Shown here: positions 1-10,227 of the stretch, piece by piece
Numbering within the stretch: the first letter of the stretch is position 1
How the letters are laid out: every line of letters begins with the position of its first letter
NCBI GenBank assembly: GCA_030847615.1
Contig: JAUMIR010000001.1
Span: 287,950,187-288,014,186 of the forward strand
Length of the DNA: 64,000 nucleotides
Source: Gambelia wislizenii
Taxonomy: Eukaryota; Chordata; Lepidosauria; Squamata; Crotaphytidae
Direction of reading: 5' to 3'
Program-made: the position numbers and the translations under genes
The notes under the pieces: generated by a model
The model's database searches: none
What the model was told of the DNA's origin: nothing
Seen by the model: only the letters and a program-made list of their open reading frames with translations

Positions 1-545
1 CATCCAATGCACCCAACCAGTTTATCCCAAAGTTCTTTGACTCACATTCATTTTCTGTCTGCATAAAAAATAAAATAAAAATGAAATAATAAAATGACCA
101 GCTTAGGAGCCAAAGCTTGCAGGGTGAAGCACCAGAACTTTACACACACACACATACACATACACATATCTTCGGAGTACCTCCACTCCCTTTCACCTAA
201 GCTTCCATGTCTGTGAACTATCCTAGTTGCAATACAAAGGGGCCATCTACATGGAAAAAATTACCCGGGAAGAGACCGGGATGAGCCCTATTGGTCCTCA
301 CAGTCATCAGAGCAGACACATGCTATTGGGAAGGAGGGGAGGCAACCCCCCCCCAAGTCCATGATTTTCCATCCCACTATTTGTCATGGGTTTTCTTAAA
401 AAGTGCGGGGAAAACCATAATAATCGTTGTCTGATCAATCAGCAACCATCTCAGATAAAGGGCACACAGCAGAGCTGGATTGTGATTAGTCAGGCCTCAG
501 AGGGGGCAGACTTGCAAGAGATGCCTTTCAGTTGAGGATCTGCCA
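1..545. other. No recognisable gene or repeat family
   Basis: Only a short (CA)n-like tract at about 143-170 stands out. The stretch 230-420 has paired words such as CCGGGAAGAGACCGGG but I cannot name a family. Confidence 0.4.
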
Positions 546-582
546 TTGTTAAACGGCTGCAGTGGCTTCTACGAACGAGTGC

Positions 583-1115
583 CTCGCACCTCTAGCCTCT
601 GCTTCCTTCCCAGCCACTGTTCCTTCTCCAACCTCCGTGCAACCAGCCTTCCCAGCCTCCACTTCTGCCCCAGCCCCCCACTTTTAACGAGCCTTCCCAG
701 CCTCATACCTTCCCCAGCCAGCCAGCTAAGAAGCCGAGTTGGGACCATTTGTATTCCTCCTCTGAGACTGACAGCTTGGCCGCTCAGCTGGCAGACCCTC
801 TCGTCTTCTCCAGTTGACTGACTTGCCCTTCCTCCCCCACAAGCCAAAGCCAAGCAAGCTCAAGAAGTGGCTAGGAAGAGAGCGTGAGCCAGAGGGAGGG
901 CAAGTCAGTTGCATGGACGAGAAGAGAGGGCCAGCCACCTGAGTGGTCGAGCTGTGAGTCAAGGAGGAAGAACCTGCTCAGCTGCTCAGCTGGCTGACTG
1001 GAGAAGGAACTGAACCTGGGAAGGCTCCTTACGTGGGGGTTGGGACAGAAGTGGAGGCTAAAAAGGGTGGTTGCATGGAGGCTTGGAAGGGAAGCAGAGG
1101 CTGGAGGCAGGGAGG
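583..1115. repeat. Imperfect inverted repeat, about 0.53 kb
   Basis: The left arm (about 583-705) and the right arm (about 1020-1115) are imperfect reverse complements. Both hold the series GCCTCTGCTTCC, GCCTCCACTTCTG and a GAGCCTTCCCA block in matching order on opposite strands. A pyrimidine-rich left arm thus faces a purine-rich right arm around a spacer of about 300 bases with CAGCTGGC-type words. Open frames on both strands here are low-complexity shadows of this structure. I see no target duplication and cannot name the family. It could be an old foldback element or a locally inverted minisatellite. Confidence 0.55.
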
Positions 1116-1546
1116 CACAAGATATGTGTAAACAACAAATCTGAGCCTTTACTACCCATGACAAATCATGGGTACAGTGGGTGACAGAACTGAGTTCTCT
1201 ATTTCTCACTTCTTCTCAGAATAAAAAATGCTGTGTTGCTGAACCCAAAGTATTTGTGGTGGCTTAGCCCTAAATGGGAAATGGAGACCCATTTGCTTTA
1301 CCTGCTTCTGAAACTGCTAGGACTGCTAGAAATGGCAGCTTGACTATGAGATAAATTAGAATGACACAACGGCCTGTATTTTTGGATTCTTGTTGCTGAA
1401 AGAGGGTGGTGGTGTGGCCTGTCATGGTGCATGGCTGCTGTTTGCTGCTTACTGCATCACTAGTAATACCACAGCATAACTTGGTGGTTACAGGAGGCAA
1501 GGCACTTCCTAAAACTTTGGTTTATCAGTAAATAATACATCTGTGG

Positions 1547-1769
1547 GTTGTTATGGGACTTCAAATGGACTCCAACTTATGGTGAAGCTTATGGTCATAA
1601 GGTTTTTCTGGCAAGATTTATCCAGAGGAGGCTTACCATTGTTTTCCTCTTAGGCCAAGAGAGAGTGATTACACAAGGGCACACAGTGGATTTCCATGGC
1701 TGAGCAGTGATTTGAACCCTTGTTTCCGAGAATCCTAATCCAACACTCAAACCACTGCACCTTGCTGGT
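1547..1769 (-). mobile_element. Sauria-type tRNA-derived SINE
   Basis: Read on the minus strand, this begins with the tRNA-like head (CCAGCAAGGTGCAGTGGTTT, promoter A-box region), then the B-box-like GGTTCAAATC equivalent. It continues through the central block that reads on the plus strand GGCAAGATTTATCCAGAGGA, towards a tail with the plus-strand words ACTCCAACTTATGG. The same order is seen in the copies at 3.35, 16.99 and 50.97 kb. Family knowledge: such SINEs are made by RNA polymerase III and are thought to be mobilised by Bov-B (RTE) LINEs. The copy is diverged by several small changes. Confidence 0.8.
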
Positions 1770-2067
1770 TGTCAAATAAGGCTGTATGTATATCCTTTTC
1801 TCTGCTTCACTGTTAAAGGCAAGGAAAATGTTCAGTTTCATTTGGCTATTGAAAATGGACTGCTGGTTTGTTTTTTTGTTTTTGCCAAGCTACATATCCA
1901 TCTTCACTCTTTTCACTGGCATTTGGGGAAAAATTGTGTGATCTCAGTGTTTAAAGAAACCTATTAAGCCATTACAGCCCCCCCCCTCCCTATTCATGGA
2001 ACCAATATCTGCAGTTTCTGTTAACCGTTGGGCACAAAATAGGGACACATGCCCTAGAGTCATCCTG

Positions 2068-2104
2068 GAAAATGCCTAGAGAGGCATCCTCTCTAGGCAT
2101 TTTC
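2068..2104. repeat. Perfect 17-bp hairpin with 3-base loop
   Basis: Bases 2068-2084 and 2088-2104 are perfect reverse complements separated by CAT. The arm contains AAAATGCCTAGAGAGG. There is no T-run terminator logic to apply in a vertebrate genome, and no gene is nearby. It may be the core of a decayed palindromic MITE or a fresh foldback mutation. Confidence 0.75.
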
Positions 2105-2589
2105 TAGATCGTCCAATGCAACTCTATGGTATGTTTGTACAGGAAATCCTTTATTTTAATAGTTTGCTATTATTTATGGTTTCACTTAAACATGGTAAGT
2201 TTAGGACCCTATTCCCATGGATACAGTGGGGGTGTGTGACATGTATATGTCTTATGAATCCTTGTTTCATCATTAGCAAAATTCTAAGTAAATAAGAAAA
2301 AATCAGCATGGAAGGAGGACTCTTGTGACAACTCCTCCCCAACAGTAAACCACAGAACTGTGTTAACTACTTTGCTTATGTCTGTTCCATGATTTTCCTT
2401 CCTACCATTGTTCCTCTATGACAGAAGTAACATACTAAACTCAAAATTAAAACAAACACACAACAAGCAAAGGAAAACAACCACTAGGTTGAGTCTTAAA
2501 GGTCATGAGAGAAAGAAAGAATCCAGGTATCTTTGGGGGTCTTTATTCCTGTGCAGTGCCATCTTATACGTCAAGGATGAGCAAAGTAC

Positions 2590-2670
2590 AATCCTCCGGG
2601 TGTTGCAACTCTCATCACCTCCCAGCCAGCATAGCCTATGGTGAGGAATGCTGGGAGGAACCATCAAAAA
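2590..2670. mobile_element. hAT-like MITE remnant
   Basis: The stretch GTTGCAACTCTCATCACCTC, then CCAGCCAGCATAGCC and a GGAATGCTGGGAG block, resembles the common amniote non-autonomous repeats built around an ACTCCCATCA...CAGCCAGCATGGCC core. Related pieces lie at 40.3, 41.6, 44.25 and 56.75 kb. Termini are not visible, so class is inferred. Confidence 0.4.
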
Positions 2671-3315
2671 TCATTGGGATGGCTGTGCTTCACCCACTGT
2701 TACTGTATATGTTTATTCCAAAGGAATCACAGCTATCACTAGGATCACTGCCTTAAAGAGTCCTACTGATATTGTTGTGGTACCTGTACTAACCATTATC
2801 ATCCAAATCCTGCTTCATTACTCATGTGACACCAGAACTTGGCCTGCTGGAAGTAATTCAATGATTTCCTCTCCTTCCCACACTCCCCCCACCCATCCGA
2901 GGTTTAAAACCATTATTTTTTTTCTATTGCACCAATTAGTAAGGCTTCTGAAGTAAGGCTATTGGAACCCAGTAATCTAACTTTCTTGTTGTTCCACTTT
3001 CTGAACAAATATGGAACCCATGACTAAATTGATTAGTTACAACAATTGTACAGCATATGGGAGATTGGCTAAAATCAACAAAATATGTCAAAAGTTTTAG
3101 ACATGGTATTAGTATCCTCTTTGTTAGTTGGGATATCTCTCTCTACCTACAGTACTTGTCTATTTGGTTTTCTTTTCTGTACTTGGCTTAATTGCATTGT
3201 ACACTCTGTGCTGCAAATTCCTCTTTCCTATACTTTCTTGTAATAGAGACATTGGCACAAGGAACCCGTATTCTAAGTTAAAGTTTTAATAGAATCGTTT
3301 TTTGTCTGCCAAGAT

Positions 3316-3340
3316 TGTGTGCGTGTGTGTGTGTGTGTGT
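3316..3340. repeat. (GT)n microsatellite
   Basis: A GT run with one GC interruption lies immediately before the SINE at 3.35 kb. Confidence 0.9.
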
Positions 3341-3348
3341 ATTTCCTA

Positions 3349-3551
3349 GGAACACTATGTGCCTTCAAGTCATTTCCAACTTATGGAAAACTCATGGAGT
3401 TTTTCTGACAAGATTTGTTCAGAGGGGGTTTGCTTTTGCCCTCTTCTGAGGTACTGTGACTTACTCAAGGTCGTCTAGTGGATTTTCATGGCCAAACCCT
3501 GGTCTCCAGAGACATAGTCCAACTTTCAAACCACTACACCATGCTGGCTAT
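3349..3551 (-). mobile_element. Sauria-type tRNA-derived SINE
   Basis: The plus strand reads the tail first (GCCTTCAAGTCATTTCCAAC), then ACAAGATTTGTTCAGAGG, GGTCGTCTAGTGG and finally AACCACTACACCATGCTGGC, which is the complement of the tRNA-like head. The element is therefore on the minus strand. It is nearly full length but has lost part of the head where the anticodon-arm equivalent would be (GGCCAAACCCTGGTCTCC). Confidence 0.85.
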
Positions 3552-4084
3552 CTAAGAACATCGCTTCAGTGAAACTCAGAATCAAACATAGTAGGGAAAT
3601 TATGGATGCATAACTCATATCCTTAGGTTGATAAAAAAGGTAATCTGTTCTTCCTATGTAAACTCTTGCTGTGACACTGAAATAAATTCATCACTTATGA
3701 GGTGCATCCTTGATCTTCTTCCAGTGATCTCAGAGAGACTGAATAACGGATACTGAAATGACTTTAACAAAGGTATATTATAGTAGGCAGTGTCTACCAA
3801 TGCCTCAATTTGCTTTTACCTACAGGTTTGCCAAATAACTTCTAAAAATCCACTTGGCTATCTCTTTTCACCTTTGAAAGAAGCTTATTCTGTAGAAGTC
3901 CATGCTTTTCATAGGTATGAAAATCAGCATTACTTATCAACTTGGGCACCCTGCATGATATGATGGAATATACATATTTACAATCAATCTTTTCTGCAGA
4001 TTAAGTTGTTGTTGAATGCCCATCAATAGTGCCAGCTGAAAATTGGGCAAGCTTGACGCCTACTGTATGTTGAATTTTTATTGA

Positions 4085-4195
4085 TTTTATGTTTTTAATT
4101 ATGTATTATAATGATATTTTAATAATGGAAATTTAATTCTTTTGAACTTCTTTAACTTGTGAGAAAGGCGGGAAATAAAGCCAATAAATAAATAC
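4085..4195 (+). mobile_element. L2-like LINE 3' end
   Basis: A T-rich run is followed by GAGAAAGGCGGGAAATAAAG and an AATAAATAAATA tail. This GGCGGG(A)TATAAAT ending, often preceded by AGCCGCCTTGAG, recurs at 9.3, 13.9 and 49.3 kb on the plus strand and inverted at 15.4 and 17.5 kb. I take it for the 3' end of an L2-like LINE; CR1-group relatives are possible. Confidence 0.5.
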
Positions 4196-4214
4196 TGATT
4201 AAACAGACTCACAT

Positions 4215-4333
4215 TCCACATAGGGTTTTCTTAGGCAAAACCACCTCTCATTATTCCTTGCCTAAGAAAACCCTGTGAAATTCATGGGGTCACCATAAGT
4301 CAACAATTGAAGGCACATACATGCACACAAAAG
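4215..4333 (+). mobile_element. SINE tail with inverted partial copy
   Basis: The right part carries the 5S-SINE tail words GAAATTCATGGGGTCACC and GAAGGCACATACA. Its left end is an inverted copy of its own middle: AGGGTTTTCTTAGGCAA faces TTGCCTAAGAAAACCCT about 17 bases later. This looks like 5' inversion during reverse transcription or two truncated tails head to head. No 5S head is present. Confidence 0.6.
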
Positions 4334-4796
4334 AAGCAGTGGTGAGTTCTTTGTAATGTGTGAATTTATAAAATGATAACCTAAGTCCATTGCATTGGAT
4401 AATTTCTTGCCAGACTCCAATATTCTTGGGCCACGTGCTGGAGCATATGGTGGTGTTTTGGATCCAGAGGTTTCTCAGTGAAAAGGATTATCTTGATCCA
4501 TTTCAATCTCAATTGTGAGATGGAGACTAATTATGGGATGGATTCTTTGTGAATGATCTATGCTGCATAGGGAGACTGTGTCCCTGTTGGACTTCAGTAC
4601 CACCAACCATGGTTCTCTCTGAGTTGCCTCTCTGGAGTGGAACATAAAGGCTTTGTTTTTGCAAAGAGGTTTCAGTCCATTCTAGAGGGCTGAATTAGGA
4701 AATTGCCATTTACTGAGCCCAATATTTTCAGCTTGGACCGACAGCGATGGATCTCTAAAATTTCTGGCAGGTGTCTCCTCTAGTTCTGTTTGTAAA

Positions 4797-4865
4797 TCTC
4801 TGGCATTCCTGGGTGGCCTCCCTTCCAAATACTAACTAGGCCTGACCCTGCTTAGCCAATCTGTG
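4797..4865 (-). mobile_element. 5S-rRNA-derived SINE head fragment
   Basis: On the plus strand CATTCCTGGGTGGCCTCCC, then CCAAATACTAACTAGGCC and GACCCTGCTTAGCC, is the reverse complement of the 3' half of vertebrate 5S rRNA (box C region). The stretch beyond matches poorly. It is read as a truncated 5S-SINE because more complete copies with a SINE tail lie at 10.23 and 44.61 kb; a plain 5S pseudogene is the alternative. Confidence 0.75.
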
Positions 4866-5884
4866 ACTTGGATGAGTTCAGAGTGATATGGTGATGCTCA
4901 GAAAGAATCTGAAAACCTGGGGAGCGACTGCCAATCCACATGACAAGAGGGTATTAGATGGCCCAAAACTCCATCCTTTCCATTCCATCTAAATCTGAAT
5001 GTTTAAATCCAATTGCTAGTCCCAACTAGAAAGGATCCACTCAATGATAAATCACCTTTTGTGTAAATCCCATTGTTTCAATAGATCAACTCTAGTTTGG
5101 ACTAACTGTGAGAGTTAGACCAAGAAAATGTTTGAAGTTCCAAATTAGTGTCTCATGCTGGTAAAAGACTAGATACCAGCATTTCTCAACCAGGGTTCTG
5201 TGGCACCCCAAGGTTCCCCCAGAGATTGCCAGGGGTTCTCCGAGAAAATAGTAATAAATCATGGAGAAGTGGTGAGCTGAAACGGTTTAACTCTCCCCTC
5301 CACAACAGAGAAAGCCGGGTGAGGAATGAGTGTGCGTGCACGAATGTTTTCACACCAATGGAACCTCAAAGGGTCCTCTTATGGGTGGAGGGGGAGGATG
5401 CTTACATGCTAAATAACTTGCTCTCCCTCCCAGCTTTTGATCTGCTTTAGATGTGCTAATGAAGCTCCTCATTAGTGTGTGTGTGATTGAGTTTGCTTCC
5501 TGCAAGCAGCCACGGAACCTTATTGTTTGCCAGAACTGAGGACAAAAGACAACGCTGGTTTGCATAAAACTAATTTAAAAGGTACAAATACAAAATGAGG
5601 TTGTTTTTTTTTTAAATTCAGAACAATGGAAAGATAATTGTAATACTGTACAGCTCTTAGCCAATTGGAGGAAACTCACCAAGTCATCCAAGTAACCCCC
5701 TGGTCAGTCAGCTACTCAGGTGCCAGCTATGGATGGGAGAACTCTGATAAAAGTGACTTAGGGCTTATTCTTTTCACACCAGATTTGGAGAGGGCAAGGC
5801 CGTTACAGTGAAGGAGTCATTACAGAGAAAAGGTTCTTAAACTGTGGGTCTGGTAATTGAATGTGGGGGTTAGAGCTCAATCTT

Positions 5885-6823
5885 TGGGTCAGAGTCAGTG
5901 AGGATGGAGCAAGCTTGTTTTCTGCTGCTCCAGAGACTAGGACATGGAGCAATGGGTTCAAACTACAGGAAAAGAAATTCCACCTAAACATTAGGAGGAA
6001 CTTCTTGACAGTAAGGAGATTTTCACATGGGCTATATATCCCGTGGCAGGAACAGAACAGGGTCGGGAAAGGTTTTCCCTTTCGGACGACGTTGACCCCG
6101 TTCTGTCCTGCATCCATTCTACTCCCGTGACTGTTCCAGAACAATGTAATCACGATTTTTCATCGTGAATAGACCTCCCGTTCCGTTGCTATAACGCAAT
6201 CACAGGTGTGCGAACAGGAGCCCCGTTCCTGTTCCGAAATGACAGCCACGGAGGGGAGGTCCGTTCCGAGCACTTCCTGGTACGATCTGGACATCCAGGT
6301 AAGTGGCACCCTTTAGTTTACCCTCCCTGTTTTGATTATGTGATTTAAAGAGTGTTTTTGTGCTTGGTGAACTGATTTTATGTTTGGGGGAGTTTTATTT
6401 TTTAATTTACCGTCTGCCGTTATCACGTGATAACGTGATAACGTTTCAGACGGCCAGTCGTAAAAGCAGCCTTACGACGGCTGCATTTACGGCCGGCCAG
6501 CAAGGGGAGGGGGAGCCCGTTCCTGCTGCGGAATTAAAGTGAGTGTATGAAAGATTTATGTTATTCCGTGGCAGGAACGGGAGAGGAGGTAGCGGGGCAG
6601 TAACGGGGCATTTTGGCCCCGTGTGAAAATCTCCTAAGAGCTGTTCGCAATTGGAATACACTGCCTTGTAGTGTGGTGGAGTCTCCTTCTTTGGGGTTTT
6701 TAAACAGAGACTGGATGGCCATCAATTGGGAATGCTTTGATTGTGTATTCCTGTAAGGCAGAATGGGGTTGGACTGGATGGTCCTTGGAGTCTCTTCCAA
6801 CTCTGTGATTCTATAATTCTATG
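5885..6823 (+). mobile_element. CR1 LINE 3' end, split by a MITE
   Basis: Bases 5885-6014 and 6638-6823 together match the CR1 3' region found intact at 12.86-13.39 kb. They carry the GCTGCTCCAGAGACTAGGAC block, the GAGTCTCCTTCTTTGG block, GGATGGCC and the terminal GTGATTCTATAATTCTATG repeat typical of CR1. The break falls between GACAGTAA and GAGCTGTTC, where the MITE at 6015-6634 sits, so the MITE came later. The copy is 5'-truncated and non-coding. Confidence 0.88.
6015..6634. mobile_element. Harbinger-like MITE, copy 1
   Basis: The ends are inverted copies: GGAGATTTTCACATGGG at the left, and CCCCGTGTGAAAATCTCC at the right. TAA flanks both sides (6012-6014 and 6635-6637), and the uninterrupted CR1 copies confirm that only one TAA was present before. 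The 620-bp body carries two GTGGCAGGAACRG words near opposite ends and the internal block CACTTCCTGGTACGATCTGG followed by ACATCCAGGTAAGTGG. It has no transposase frame. A 3-bp A/T-rich duplication fits PIF/Harbinger elements; the class is inferred from this alone. Confidence 0.85.
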
Positions 6824-6910
6824 TTGCTGCCTCAGGCAGAAAATCATGGTACCAGGAACTCTCCCTAGAAGCCAAGATGATTAAACTGAGACTGTCTTAC
6901 TTTGGAGAGA

Positions 6911-6949
6911 TATATTTATATTTATATTTATATTTATATTATATTTATA
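6911..6949. repeat. (TTTATA)n repeat
   Basis: About six TTTATA units in a row, downstream of a CR1 end. Confidence 0.85.
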
Positions 6950-7828
6950 GAAATTTCTGACTCTGCAAGTATCAAATGTGTATTGCTAGCAATGTGGAAT
7001 ATAATAAGCATCTATTTTTTTCACTGTTTCTGTATTTATTTATTTTTTTAAGGGGAGCTGTACGTATAATTTTTACGTAGGGGTTCCCTGAGACCTGAAA
7101 ATTATTTCAAGGGTTTCTCCAGAATAAAAAGGTTGAGAAAGGCTGAGATAAGGTGAACTAATTGAGGCTGACTCCAGACAAGACAGACGTGCTCCTGGTT
7201 AGTTAAAAAGTGGTTGTAAGAACAGGAATTCCACTTGTGTTGGATGGGATCATCCTCCCCATAGACACTCAAGTTCATAGTTTGGTTGTGCTGTTGAATT
7301 CAGCAATGGACCTGGATGCTCAAGTTTTGGCATGGGCCATGAGTGTGTTTGCACATCTAAGGCTAGGGCACCAATTGTGCTCATTTCTGGAGAAAATGGA
7401 GAATAGGGAAGACAGAGAGGGGGAAGGGAGAAAAAGACTGTGGGCTAGTGCAGTTACATACATTTACAGTTCAGTTACACTTGGAATGGAGATTAAGGGG
7501 TAAAGACAGAGGTCACAAGGAAAAGGTGAGTTTGGAGGAGAAATTTGAACAGGAGGGGGATAGTCAAACATATTAAATACAGACTTCTGAGTGTCTTAAT
7601 GGACTGGTTCTTCTTAAGCATATGATCTGTATCCACACAAATGGAAGTGGGCATGAAGAATATAATGGCAGTGTTCTTCTTCAGTTTGAAACCTACAAAA
7701 GCAAGTTACTGAGAATACAGTATTCTTCCAAGATTGGTCCTCCCAGTAGGAAGTGTGAGGCAGCCATTTCAGACAGCAGATTTGGGTGTCATAAAAAGGC
7801 ATAAAATTGCCAGCTGTTTAATTTGTTG

Positions 7829-8911
7829 GGAAGTCAAAGGCTTTCACAGCTGGCATCCATAGATTTTCCTTGGATTTTTTCCTGGCTGTGAGGCCATGTT
7901 CTGGAATAGTTTCTTTCTGACATTTCGCCTGCATCTGTGGCTGGTATCTTCAGAGAATGGTTAGGTAGGAGTGTATATGGAGTTATATGCTGTGAACCCC
8001 TGTTGGGGAGTATATGTAAATTTGTGTAATTGAATGGTTAGTTTCTGGGTATAGAAATGCAAGGCTCGTTATTGTCTGTTTGGCTAATGGTTGGTTGATG
8101 GGCCATTATCTGCTGAGAATCCCCCTGTCCCTGGGTAGAATTCCTCTCTTCATGTTTTCATGGAGATAGGACTTCACTTTTAGGGGTCCTGCATATTCTT
8201 TTGTAACCATGTAGTTTTTAGTCATTTTTAAGTAGATTTTAGTTTTCTTTGAAGCTGTGCTAACATTAATGCCATGTATTATGCTCTGAAACTGAGTTTA
8301 CCGCATACCATGCAGCTGTGGACAAGTTTATATAGGAACCACTAAATGCAGTGTGCAGACACGAATCAAGGAACATGAGAGACACTACAGACTGGGCCAG
8401 CCAGAAAAATCAGCAGTAGCAGAACATGTGATAAACCAACCTGGACACAAAATGCTATTTAAAAACAAAGAAATTCTAGACCAGGCCAACAACTATCATG
8501 TCAGAATGCATAGAGAAGCTATTGAAATCCACAACACCTGGACAACTTCAACAGGAAAGAAGAAACCTTAAAAGTAAACAAAATCTGGCTCCCAGTTTTG
8601 AAGAACAATAGAACCAAAACTCAACACTTACAAAGGAATTCCACCCAGGGAAAGGGGGATTTCCAGCAGATAATGTCCCATCAACCAACCATTAGCCAAA
8701 CAGACAATAACAAGCCTTGCATTTCTATACCCAGAAACTAATCATTCAATTACACAAATTTACATACAGGGGTTCACAGCATATAAAGTCCACATACACT
8801 CCTACCCAACCATTCTCTGAAGTTGCCAATCACAGATGCAGGTGAAACGTCAGAAAGAAACTATTCCAGAACATGGCCTCACAGCCCGGAAAAAAACCCA
8901 AGGAAAATCTA
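7829..8911 (+). mobile_element. Penelope-like element with inverted terminal copies
   Basis: A central frame encodes a GIY-YIG endonuclease tail (8300-8571). The left flank (about 7838-8140) and the right flank (about 8640-8905) are reverse complements of each other. Both contain CAGAACATGGCCTCACAG in one orientation or the other, the GTCAGAAAGAAACTATTCCA block and the TTCTCTGAAG block. The unit is bounded by TGTTTAATTTGTTG at 7815-7828 and 8912-8925, a perfect 14-bp target duplication. Penelope-like elements are known to carry terminal pseudo-LTRs in direct or inverted order, and to be heavily 5'-truncated. The reverse transcriptase part is missing here. Confidence 0.85.
8300..8571 (+). pseudogene. 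Penelope-like GIY-YIG endonuclease fragment
   Basis: The frame reads through a Cys-Ser-Cys-Gly turn and VYIG, the YIG half of the GIY-YIG nuclease core, then TRIKEHERHYRLGQPEKSAV with AEH, and ends EAIEIHNTW near residue 80-85, followed by a stop after TTSTGKKKP. The EH...R and the AEH...GH spacing fit the GIY-YIG family in which Arg, His and Glu help catalysis. In Penelope-like polyproteins this domain follows the reverse transcriptase at the C-terminus, and no such upstream domain is left. An ATG occurs at 8353 but is internal to the domain. It is a dead 5'-truncated copy. Confidence 0.85.
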
Positions 8912-9284
8912 TGTTTAATTTGTTGTTATTATCCTGGGGAGAGGTGTTTGTGTGTGGGGGTGTGTGTGTGTGGAGATTCTGACTTAAAGCTGACAAAAAT
9001 GTGGCCTACTGTGGTTAATATAAGCCAAAACATTGGCAAGGGGAGTGTGTGTGCATCATTTGGTGTTCTTAGGCAGCAAAACATCTCAGGCTGACTTTGA
9101 TATCTTCGGTATGGATACCTCAATGCAAAAACTCTTTGAACAACACCTGTCCCAGTGATCTGAGTTTCAATATGACACAGAGTCCTGTGAGCTGGGGTCA
9201 GAGAGTAACAGCATGATATTTCTGGGCTAGGGAAAGAGCCCTATGTTTACATTCATCAGCCAAGATTCTTGAGAGTGATATTTT

Positions 9285-9450
9285 CTAATTTAATATTATT
9301 TTAAGGGGTAAGTGGGCTAGGGTATGGAGGTTTTATATTGTAAGCCACCTGATTGTGTTGCAGAGGGGTGGGATAGAAATAAATTATATTATTATTATTA
9401 TTATTGTTGTTGTTGTTGTTGTTGTTATTATTATTATTATTATTATTGAG
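9285..9450 (+). mobile_element. L2-like LINE 3' end with (ATT/GTT)n tail
   Basis: TTTTATATTGTAAGCCACCT is followed by GGTGGGATAGAAATAAA and a trinucleotide tail of ATT, GTT and ATT units (9385-9448). The tail probably grew from the LINE's own short 3' repeat. Confidence 0.55.
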
Positions 9451-9772
9451 TGACCGTACTGGCTGCGGGATTCAGAGAGCTGCAATCCAAAAAAAAAGGA
9501 ACTTTCCCCAGCTCTGCTAATCACATACTATACATGCAGGAGGTTCTCAGTTCAATTCCCAGTTTCAAAAACATGCAGAACCTTTTCCAGCCAGACAAAA
9601 TAAATGTGTAGAAGGGTCTGGTTTCTATTCACAGCATCTCCACAGTAGATGGTGTTGGGAAAGAGCCTTGCTTGAAACCTTGAGGAACCTTTCCACTCTC
9701 TCTTGAATTATGGACAAACAGGCAGACTTTGCATAAGGCAAATTCCCATGTTACTTGTGCTATTATTATATG

Positions 9773-10113
9773 CCAGTGACATCACTAGGGTTAGTGTCAG
9801 CCAGTGCAATAACTCATGGTGCCACCCTCATGGACCTCCTTCCATACCAGACAATGCAGAATCCTTAGTTTCAGCACAAAGAGGGGGCTCTGGAAACTAT
9901 ATTTCCCAGCAATCTACATGTGGCTTTGAGGGTCACAGAAAACCTATATGTGGAAGAGGAACAAAAAGAAGGCACTGCACCAGGAGTATTTTTTTTTAAT
10001 TTAAAAAATTAATAAATTTCTGCTGAAACACTGCACAAAAATTTTATAGACAGTAATTTTGGTGTCACCCCCTCTGATAGTCCACATACACTGCACACAC
10101 CTAGTGACACCAC
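9773..10113. mobile_element. hAT-like MITE
   Basis: The left end has CAGTGACATCACTAGG and the right end CCTAGTGACACCACT, which are inverted copies with two mismatches. The flanking 8-mers TTATATGC and TTGTATGT agree at six of eight positions, which would suit a decayed 8-bp hAT duplication. The body holds GTGCCACCCTCATGGACCTC and GGTGTCACCCCC words but no transposase frame; the open frame inside is a shadow. Confidence 0.55.
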
Positions 10114-10227
10114 TATTGTATGTGGCTGTGGATTGAACATGATTATTGCAACATTGTGGTCAATCCATTCAACAATTGATCCACTGGTTCCACTCTAGTT
10201 GGGATAACCAATAAGATTCATGGCTAA

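Noticed and set aside
546..1209. Open frames of 78-112 codons on both strands
   Set aside because: They follow the biased purine/pyrimidine arms of the inverted repeat and encode low-complexity Ser/Pro or Arg/Gly strings.
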